A stretch of 64,000 nucleotides of DNA, taken from Dactylorhiza incarnata. Taxonomy: Eukaryota; Streptophyta; Magnoliopsida; Asparagales; Orchidaceae. A model generated the notes under the pieces. It searched no databases, was not told where the DNA came from, and was given only the letters and a program-made list of their open reading frames with translations. The stretch lies in contig JAWHQI010000075.1 in assembly GCA_033032865.1 (NCBI GenBank), positions 1,674,001 through 1,738,000 on the forward strand, in the 5' to 3' direction. The position numbers and the translations under genes are program-made. Shown here piece after piece: positions 1 to 7,007 of this stretch. Position 1 is the first letter of the stretch; each line of letters starts with the position of its first letter.

Positions 1-475
1 AGATTTGATCACTGTACCCCAACGACTTAGTAGCAACGCACAATAATACCCCAAAATGGTCATTTTCTCCAAACGACCTCGGATTGGAATGGAACAAGTT
101 TCATGACACTCATATCAATTATACGAGTCTAACAAAACTGACGGAAGTCAAATCGGAGTACATTTGGCCGTTGTACCCCAACGACTTAGTTGCGGCGCGC
201 AACAATACCCAAAACGGTCATTTTCTCCAAACGACCTCGGATTGGAATGGAACGAGTTCCATTACACTCGTATCGATTATACGAGTCTAACGGAACTGAT
301 GGAAGACAAATCAGAGTACATTTGGCCACTATACCCCCAATGACTTAGTAGCGGCGCGCAACAATACCCAAAACGGTCGTTTTCTCCAAACGACCTCAGA
401 TCAGAGTGGAACGAGCTCCATTACAATCGTGTTGGTTATATGAGTCTAACGGAACTTACAGGAGTTGAATCATTG
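1..475. repeat. Tandem repeat, about 158-159 bp, three copies
   Basis: The block containing TGTACCCCAACGACTTAG recurs at about 13, 172 and 330, so the period is 158-159 bp. Each unit also holds a short inverted repeat of the form ACTCGTA...TACGAGT (near 108, 267 and 426). The array runs off the left window edge, so its full length is unknown. No coding capacity is evident. It could be a satellite or a repeated part of a retroelement untranslated region; neither is proven. Confidence 0.8.
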
Positions 476-525
476 TCCCCTAGTACACAATCCTATATTG
501 GGTCATTCTCTATCGCTCGGGCCTA

Positions 526-565
526 CTTTTATTGGGTTCACTAGGGTCTAGTGACCCAATAAAAG
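526..565. repeat. Short perfect-stem hairpin
   Basis: CTTTTATTGGGT and ACCCAATAAAAG form an inverted repeat, extended by CACTAG/CTAGTG around a three-base loop, with one bulged base. It lies between the 158-bp array and the start of recognisable pol sequence of element T. Its role is unknown; it may mark a rearrangement junction. Confidence 0.6.
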
Positions 566-577
566 TCAGGATATTAC

Positions 578-927
578 AATGTCATCTTCAAGAAGGCATT
601 CAATGAGATGAAGGTGGATCCCAAGATGGTGTTATCCTCGGATGGCCCATTGTTTGGGTCCTCTGGGGAGAGAAAGGAGGTAGAAGGGGGAGTGGGACTC
701 CATGTGGTCTTGGGGGGCAGTCCCGGAACTGCTGCTTTGTTATAGTGGATGCCCCCAGTCGCTACAGTACTATCTTCGAACGACCCCTCATCAGTGCATT
801 CTAATGCGTACCCTCCACCTTTCATCAATGCCTCAAGTTCAACGCAGGAGGAGTCCAGGACAGGGTGAGGGGTGACCCGAAGGTGGCAAGGCAGTGCTAT
901 GTGACTGTCGTGAACACCATCTCCTAG
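578..927 (+). pseudogene. Element T: aspartic protease remnant (Tat-lineage Ty3/gypsy)
   Basis: In two frames joined by a frameshift near 725, the translation matches the segment that precedes reverse transcriptase in Tat-type polyproteins: FKKAFNEMKV, then FVIVDAPSRYSTIFERPL (frame starting 733), a degenerate form of the usual FLVVDAPSAYN..LGRPW, then KVARQCY. In-frame stops lie at 802 and 925, and the frame then runs on into the next domain. The catalytic DTG/DSG part is not recognisable, so the 5' portion of the domain and all of gag are missing or diverged. It is a dead fragment. Confidence 0.65.
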
Positions 928-2157
928 ATGGCGGAAGCAAAAGAATGGGACAGGGAGATGGGGGAGCCGGTGAGGTCGGAAGAGGTAGGAGAGGAGGAAA
1001 TGGAAGTAGAAGGAGAGGTTCAGGCCTGGGAAGGAGGGGCGGAGGAGCTGATGGTGATTAGGGAGGAGGAGATGGAAGGAGGAGCCGAAGCGCTTGCTTA
1101 CGGTGAGAGGAAGGAGAATGCCTGGGCAGAGCAGTCAAGGATGGAGGCCATGGAGGAGGTGGTGGAGCTGGAGGTCATCACAAAGGTAGGGGCGATCGAG
1201 AAGGTAATGATCAATGGGGATGTCAGCCCCGAGGACCGGAGGAAGATCTTGGCTTGCATCCAAGAGAACGTGGACGTCTTCGCTTAGAGTGACGCGGAGA
1301 TGCCTGGAATTGATGCAGATGTGGCGTATCATCGCCTCAACCTCGACCCCGACACTCTCCCCATCCTCCAGAAGAAGAGGTCCATCGTGGACAAGCTGGA
1401 GGCACCCATCTGGGAGGAAGTGAGCAAGCTCCTCAAGGCAGGGTTCGTATCTGAGACCTAGTACCTAGGTTCGGTCTCCAACGTGGTCATGGTAAAAAAG
1501 GGAGATGGGAAGTGGAGAATGTGTGTTGATTTATCCTTATTGAATAAATCATGCCCCAAGGATTATTACCCCTTGCCTCGAATCGACGGGCTGGTTGATT
1601 CAGTCGTTGGTTTTTCTCTAATGAGTTTCTTAAATGCTTTTTCAGGTTATCACCAGAACCGCATGCACCCTCCCGACATCAAGGATGTCTCCTTCATCAC
1701 AGGGGGGTGCTATTGTTACAAAATGATGCCATTTGGTTTAACGAATGCAGGGGCAATGTACCAGTGAATGATCAATAGGATATTCTGAGAGCAAAAGGGA
1801 AGTAACCTGAAGGTCTATGTGGATGACCTCATAGTCAAAAGTCGGGACCTCGAGTCCCACCTCCGTGGCCTTGAGGAGACCCTTGGGACTTTGAGAAAAT
1901 TCAAGATGAATCTCAACCCCCAGAAGTGTGTCTTTGGGGCTAGTCGAGGGAAGTTCATAGGTCACCTGCTTACCCCGGCTGGGGTGGAACCTAACCTTGA
2001 CAAGGTAAGGGCGATCATGGAGCTAGGGTCGCCGAGGAGTGCGAAGGAGGTCTAGCGTCTCATGGGGAAGTTGGCCGGGCTAAGCAGGCTCCTCTCCAGG
2101 GCTGGGGAGAAGTGCTCGTCCTTCTTCAAAGTGCTGTGAGGGAACCAAAAGTTTGAG
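928..2157 (+). pseudogene. Element T: acidic linker and reverse transcriptase
   Basis: A Glu-rich linker (928-1290) ends in ILACIQENVDVFA and then MPGID, the usual entry to a Tat-type RT. RT motifs follow in the same frame: NVVMVKKGDGKWRMCVD (from about 1480), CPKDYYPLPRID, MPFGLTNAGAMYQ, and the catalytic KVYVDDLIVKS (from about 1813) with both Asp residues. The frame is intact except for stops at 1285, 1459, 1765, 1786, 2053 and 2137, each explained by one C-to-T or G-to-A change. RT would copy genomic RNA into cDNA in virus-like particles; this copy cannot make the enzyme. Confidence 0.85.
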
Positions 2158-2652
2158 TTGACCCCTGAGTGTGAAAGGGCTTTTTATGCGCTGAAGGAAC
2201 AGTTAACCCAATCCCCATTACTGCAGGGGACGAGACAAGGAGAGGACTTATCCTTGTACCCGGTGGTAGGACCTGAGGTGTTCAGCTCGGTGCTGGTCTG
2301 GGAGAAAGGAAAGAAGCAACTACCGATCTACTATGTTAGTCGGATATTGAGGAAGGTTGTGGTCGGATATCCCATATTGGAGAATCTAGCCTTCGCTCTG
2401 GTGGTGTCGGCCAGGAAGCTCCAAACCTACTTTCAGGCACACTCAATCAAGGTGGTAACCGATCACCCCCTTTGCAACATCAAGGAGGGGGTGGAGCACT
2501 CGGGAAGGCTTGCCAAGTGGTTAGTGGAGTTGAGTGAGTTCGATATCTCATACGTACCAAGGTTATCCAAAAAAGTGCAAGTGGTTGCGTACTTTTTGGC
2601 AGACAATGTGATCGTTGTGGAAGAGTCTGAGCTGCCCTACTCGGTGGCCTAG
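2158..2652 (+). pseudogene. Element T: RNase H domain
   Basis: An open frame of 164 codons continues the RT frame. It has the gypsy RT-connection pattern TPECERAFYALKEQL and the RNase H-like YYVSRILR and VVTDHPL motifs, then WLVELSEFDISYVPR. It would degrade the RNA strand of the RNA/DNA hybrid. The ORF ends in TAG at 2650, where related proteins have Trp, after which the same frame enters a second RNase H domain. The local frame looks fairly well kept although its neighbours carry stops. Confidence 0.8.
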
Positions 2653-2745
2653 ATGATGTCGGTTGATGGGGCGTCAGAGAAACATTCTTTTGGAGGAGGG
2701 GTGATTTTGGTAAGCCCTTTAGGGACAAGGATCGAGCAGGCAATC
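2653..2745 (+). pseudogene. Element T: archaeal-type RNase H (aRNH), N-terminal half
   Basis: After the stop at 2650 the frame reads MMSVDGASEKHSFGGGVILV, matching the start (DGAS...G.G) of the second, archaeal-type RNase H that marks the Tat lineage of Ty3/gypsy elements. The domain is cut after codons for EQAI by insertion of element A; the second half resumes at 9848. The CAATC at 2741-2745 is the left target-site duplication of A. Confidence 0.75.
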
Positions 2746-2939
2746 TGATAGTGCAATATTTATAGTCATTTTTATATAGTATTTTAGTAGTAATTAATTA
2801 GTTTTTATATACTTTAGTTTATTTTAGATCTAATTTACTTTATTTTGTGTTTTCAGGTAATCTAGGGCTACTAATAGCAAATTCAAGCCCACAGCCGTGT
2901 TCAGGGGAAATTCCAGAACAAAACTGCAAAAATCCTCAG

Positions 2940-3405
2940 TACACACCCCAGGTCACCGGCGTGACCTGGGGGTGTGACCATGGTCACGGCCGTGCTCCGC
3001 TTTCAGCTCCCAGAAATCAGTGCCACGTCGGTTTATGATTACACGCCCCAGGTCACGGGCATGACCGGGGGGCGTGACCTTCAGGTCACGGGCGTGACTC
3101 CCCTGACAAGCATTCAATACAAGAAGTTTCCGCCGCCGAGCCGTTCCAGCTTACACGCCCTTGGTCATAGGCGTGACCAATGGGCGTGACTTCTCCCGCA
3201 ACTGCCAGATTAACTCCAGATCGCGCCGTTTCCCTCCGTTTCCTGACTCGGACAAGACACGCCCTAGGTCACGGACATGACCTAGGCCGTGACCCGTCAA
3301 GATGATCAATTTTGGTGGTTTTTCTTCCCCAACGTTCCCGGGCTTCCAAGACGCAGTTACGCAGCTTACACGCCCTTGGACACGGGCGTGACCAAGGGCG
3401 TGACT
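2940..3405 (+). promoter_or_regulatory. Array of GGTCACG-CGTGACC palindromes in the LTR U3
   Basis: About five imperfect palindromes sit at 2944-2999, 3041-3105, 3153-3190, 3257-3295 and 3369-3404. The shared core is GGTCACGGGCGTGACC, usually extended outward by ACGCCC on the left and GGGCGT on the right. The last one ends 16 bp before the TATA box, as expected of promoter-proximal elements. The TGACG/CGTCA content is compatible with bZIP (as-1-like) binding, which is only inference. Confidence 0.7.
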
Positions 3406-3420
3406 CACCAATTTTCTTCC

Positions 3421-3428
3421 TATAAAAG
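3421..3428 (+). promoter_or_regulatory. TATA box of element A 5' LTR
   Basis: TATAAAAG directly downstream of the palindrome array, inside the LTR. The same arrangement is found in the right LTR (7698-7705) and, on the minus strand, in the D LTR (43874-43881). It is the likely RNA polymerase II core promoter. Confidence 0.75.
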
Positions 3429-4334
3429 CCAACTGCTGCCAAAGTGAAGGGGATCCGATCCTAGCTTAGATTGGGTCATTTTTAGATTAGTTTTTCAGCA
3501 TTTTCTTATTGTATTTTCTTTATGCAGATTTACTTTATGTTTTGCAAATTTCAATTCCTAGTTTAGATTTACTTTACTTACAATTGTACTTTTCTTTCCT
3601 TAGTTATAAAAATGTCTTTCTTTTCAATTATGTTTAGCTAAATTTATATCATTTGATCGGATGAATTCTTAAGCTTTTCTTATTTTGTAATCTCTCATTT
3701 TCGTAGCTTTTGTTTAAGAATTATTACGATCCACTTTTGATTTTTCTCGATTGATCTCATATTGCCGGTATTTGAATATCAATTCTTGATCCATTTTCTA
3801 GTGATCGAGAGATCCATGAATTTGTGTAGATCATTCATTGGTGGAAAGAGTTGCATGCATTCCTCGAGAGATGGTGACACAAATCTTCCGGATTGGAGTC
3901 AAATCCAATAGTGGGGCTCACCGCATAAAGCAAGCTTAGGGGTTTTGACTGGCCGAGGGGTCTTAATCGATCAACCTAAGGTTAGGTGGTAGTTCTCTCG
4001 AGAGAGGCTCTACCATATTTTGGGAACCTCCACGGTCGAATTATTCCATCGCTTTTGGTTATGAATTTAGATTTTACAATTTATTTAACTCAAGAAGGAT
4101 TTCCGATCAAATGCTCTTTTCTACCTTTTCTCTTTTATTATTCAAAAAAATCTTCTTAAATCTAGATAAAATAATATTAATTTGCGTGAGTAGAAGTAAT
4201 CAACAAACCCGTGGAATACGACACTGGATATTTATTTTTAAATATCCAATGCTATGAATGATAGGTGCTCTTGCCTATAGTTCGTAGAATTTGGAGAATA
4301 TAATATTTATCTTATATTTTACTTATCAAGTGTT

Positions 4335-4352
4335 TGGCGCCGTTGCCGGGGA
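4335..4352 (+). other. Primer binding site, tRNA-Asp type
   Basis: TGGCGCCGTTGCCGGGGA begins 6 bases after the LTR end. It is complementary to the 3' end of plant tRNA-Asp, the primer used by many Athila and Tat elements. Confidence 0.85.
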
Positions 4353-4492
4353 ACTATTTTTGTTGATATTTTGAAAGCGTGAATTTTATAACTTTTATCA
4401 TTCTCTTTCTTCACCCCCTTTTCTCTTTTTGCTTTTTCTTTTAAAATTCATTTCTATTAAGTAACAGTTGTTTAATTTTCTTTTTCAAAAAA

Positions 4493-5344
4493 ATGATGTT
4501 ATCGCAATTGGCCGCAAAATTTGCCGAGCTTCAAAACAAAGTCAATCTTTTGGAAGCCGCACGAAAGCGCCAAATTATTTGTAATTTTTGTGGTGCAAAT
4601 CATTTTAGTGAAGATTGTTCATTTTATTATCAAAATAGTTTTTGTTATCAAAATGATTTTTCTATGAAAGATAATTCGTATGAAATTCCATCTTGCTCCG
4701 ATAATAATTATTCGTTGTGGCAAGATCACCCGGATAGTTTACGGTGCAATGAGGAAATTTCTTTTGATCAAAATTTCTATTCCTCCACTTTTTATCCGCA
4801 AAATTCTTTTGATCTATTTTCTTCTCTTGGTGATTCTCCGAATCTTCCTATTCAAAGTTTGAATAGTTATTCCCAAGAAGAAAATAATATTTTGTACCAA
4901 GAATTTCACAAAGTCATGGAGACACCGGGCGAATTAGAAAATGAAAATTTTTCTTCTTCTCCTTCGCCGGCCCTTTCTTCTCTTTTTCATGAAATTATTA
5001 TTCATGAAGAAATTGTGTCGCATGAATGTTCTCCACTTGGTATTGATTCTTTCAATAATAATTTTATTTTTGAAAATAAACAACCAGAGCTTAATCAAGT
5101 GTTTTCGCAAGCGCCTCCTCCTTGCGAAAAATTTTCTGACTCGCTAATTTTTGATTATTTTGATACTAACAATTTTCATGTAGAGGATGAGCCGTTGCAA
5201 CCAAACGTCTTCGCCGATCCATTTGCCGCTCATCTCCAGCAATCCAAATTACCTATGGTATGTATAGGTAATTTGGATTCACAATTTCGAGCTAACGGAC
5301 AACGAAAGCATCAAGAGTATAGCGGAGGAGTCGCCAGGCAATAG
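4493..5344 (+). CDS. Element A gag-like protein with a zinc knuckle
   Basis: An uninterrupted ORF of 283 codons, 140 bp after the primer site. Residues 3-27 are a short coiled-coil-like helix (LAAKFAELQNKVNLLEAARK). Residues 30-42 form a CCHC-type knuckle (CNFCGANHFSEDC, spacing C-x2-C-x3-H-x4-C) like that of Athila nucleocapsid. The rest is low in complexity and rich in Asn, Ser, Phe and acidic residues, with no recognisable domain. The usual N-terminal gag capsid region of about 400 residues is absent. It could bind element RNA and allow packaging with a partner's proteins. That the frame is open in a copy carrying other damage suggests either constraint or a recent origin. Confidence 0.7.
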   Translation: MMLSQLAAKFAELQNKVNLLEAARKRQIICNFCGANHFSEDCSFYYQNSFCYQNDFSMKDNSYEIPSCSDNNYSLWQDHPDSLRCNEEISFDQNFYSSTFYPQNSFDLFSSLGDSPNLPIQSLNSYSQEENNILYQEFHKVMETPGELENENFSSSPSPALSSLFHEIIIHEEIVSHECSPLGIDSFNNNFIFENKQPELNQVFSQAPPPCEKFSDSLIFDYFDTNNFHVEDEPLQPNVFADPFAAHLQQSKLPMVCIGNLDSQFRANGQRKHQEYSGGVARQ

Positions 5345-5424
5345 ATTTCGGCATGCTCACTTGAGCGTGAATTAAGGGAGTTGCCTGTGCATTTTTATTT
5401 TTATTTTCCTTTTTCCTAACAATA

Positions 5425-5478
5425 ACTGTCTAGCTTAAAGACGAGAAAAAGAAAGCGCTCTTGGGAGGCACCCCTTGC
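5425..5478 (+). other. Post-pol motif of Athila elements
   Basis: AAAGCGCTCTTGGGAGGCA (about 5449-5467), followed by CCCC. Element D has the same motif on the minus strand at 56406-56455, 50-100 nt after its pol stop. In A it lies 80-130 nt after the gag stop, which suggests A arose by loss of the region from gag to the end of pol. Its function is unknown; AGCGCT and GGG...CCC could pair. Confidence 0.65.
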
Positions 5479-5811
5479 TTATCTTTATTTTTCTTACAAT
5501 TAACTTTTTATGCATTTTATTTACTTTTCCCTCCTACTTGGCTTATAAACATTGGGGACAATGTTTATTTGTAAGTATGGGGGTGTATTCTCTTATTTTC
5601 AATTTTTATTAAAAATCCAAAAAAAAATTAGAAAGTCTTTTTCAAAATTATAAAAAAAATATTTTTCTTTCCTTATTTTTGAGTTTGTTATGAAAAAATT
5701 TACAAAATTCCAAAAAAACGTTTTGTTTTAAATTTGTATGTCTTTGTGTCTTATTTTTCTTGTTTGCAAATTAAAATTACAAAAAAAATTTAAAAAATTA
5801 AAAATTTAATT

Positions 5812-5903
5812 TCTTGCGAAAGGGCCGTGTTGGGTTTTCATCCCACAAAACCGTCTAGTACCTTGCGAGCCCGTCATTGGGTAGCCCTTGGGAAGTCCAA
5901 GAA
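5812..5903 (+). ncRNA. Conserved 88-nt block (copy in A), putative RNA structure
   Basis: It starts CTTGCGAAAGGG, contains CTAGTACC and GCGAGCC, and ends GGGAAGTCCAAG. A near-identical block is in D (53684-53770, minus) and clear homologues are in B (39689-39775) and C (49141-49228). The inner stem around a TTTTCAT-type loop changes in sequence but keeps pairing. It is GC-rich against very AT-rich flanks. Treated as an RNA element by inference only. Confidence 0.55.
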
Positions 5904-6406
5904 TATTAAAAAAATCATTTTTTTAATATAATAAAAATCCAAAAATCTAATAAAATAAATTTTGTATTATTAAATTTCTCCAAACTTCATTTATGCAAAA
6001 ATTAAATTTAATTATGAGTTGTCTTTATAGGTTTTTTTTTAAGGAGTTTTCTTTGTATGAATTTTTAAATCTATATTTCTCTTCAAAATATGTTAGATTT
6101 AATTTTTAGATGAATTTGATTTAATGAATTTTTCATTATTTTGATTTGTTTAGAATATTTCTTAGTTTTACTTTCTTTCTTTAAACTATCATAATTCAAT
6201 TTTGTAGTAATTGTGTTAAATATCTCTAGATTTTACTTATATTAACTTGAACTCATAGTTTCTTGTAGATTGCTCAATTTGTTTTCTATGCTCTTAAAAT
6301 GTATCTTTGGAATTTGTTTAGCCTTTAAACCATAGCCCTTCCCCTACCTTTTTGTGTAACCCTTTTGTTTGGCATAAAACAAATATTTGAAAAGATCATA
6401 TGTCAT

Positions 6407-6584
6407 GGAATGAGAGGATAAAATTCATCATTCCTAAACATATGCACCCAAATTAGTAAAAGATTATATGGCATGGAGTTGAGAGGATAAAATTCATCAC
6501 TCCTAAACATATACATTTGGGATATAAAAAGAACAAGAAATTTAAAAAAAAGTTGGAAATGAGAGGATAAAATTAATCATTTCC
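6407..6584 (+). ncRNA. Three repeated hairpins in the Athila 3' non-coding region
   Basis: Copies at 6407-6434, 6475-6503 and 6555-6584 share the loop GAGGATAAAATTCA. Their stems are GGAATGA/TCATTCC, GGAGTTGA/TCACTCC and GGAAATGA/TCATTTCC, so paired positions change together. The first two also have covarying outer stems (CATATG/CATATG, TATATG/CATATA). Three matching copies lie in D on the minus strand (52953-53122). Confidence 0.6.
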
Positions 6585-6992
6585 TATTTGCAAAGTAACT
6601 TCTTCAATGCCAATTTTACCCCATTTAGCCAAGTTTACTTGTTTATCCAAGATATTATTGAGAGAGCATAGTTAATATTTTGTAGTTTTCTAAAAGTTTC
6701 TCATGATTGTAAAGTTTCTATAATTTTAATCATGGAATATTTTACTTAATTTAATGCAATTTTGTTTATGAAGATTTAGTTAGAGAATTTCAAAACTAAA
6801 ATTTATTCTAGTTATTTCAATTTATGAATTATTAATTATTTCTTATAAATCTGAATTTTAATTTCTTAACTTATTTTGACATGAGTTTTATAAGATTTGG
6901 AGTACATAATTAGAAGTAAATCTTTTTGAAAATGTCCTATAAATTCTTCTTATACTTATAAATTAGTTTTTGCTCTAGAATAGCAAAAGCTT

Positions 6993-7007
6993 AAGTTTGG
7001 GGGTATT
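6993..7007 (+). other. Polypurine tract of element A
   Basis: AAGTTTGGGGGTATT directly before the right LTR, in the position for the plus-strand primer. The equivalent in D (minus, 44554-44570) is similar. Confidence 0.65.

Larger units (their letters stand above)
2746..4328 (+). repeat. Element A 5' LTR
   Basis: 1583 bp, starting TGATAGTGCA and ending TTACTTATCA. It matches the right LTR at 7008 base by base apart from scattered changes and the insertion there. U3 has about five CpG-rich palindromes (2940-3405), a TATA box at 3421, and AT-rich downstream sequence with a GATCGAGAGATCCATG stretch near 3800. Confidence 0.9.
5345..7007 (+). other. Element A 3' non-coding region
   Basis: 1.66 kb of AT-rich DNA with no ORF of note. 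It holds four recognisable pieces, listed separately: the AAAGCGCTCTTGGGAGGCA motif, an 88-nt conserved block, a set of three hairpins, and the terminal purine tract. Confidence 0.8.

Noticed and set aside
928..1287. Independent acidic small protein gene
   Set aside because: It is in frame with the RT downstream and matches the linker of Tat polyproteins; the stop at 1285 is a mutation.
2974..3432. ORFs across the palindromes of A and D
   Set aside because: They are caused by GC-rich palindromes with few stops, and appear on both strands.
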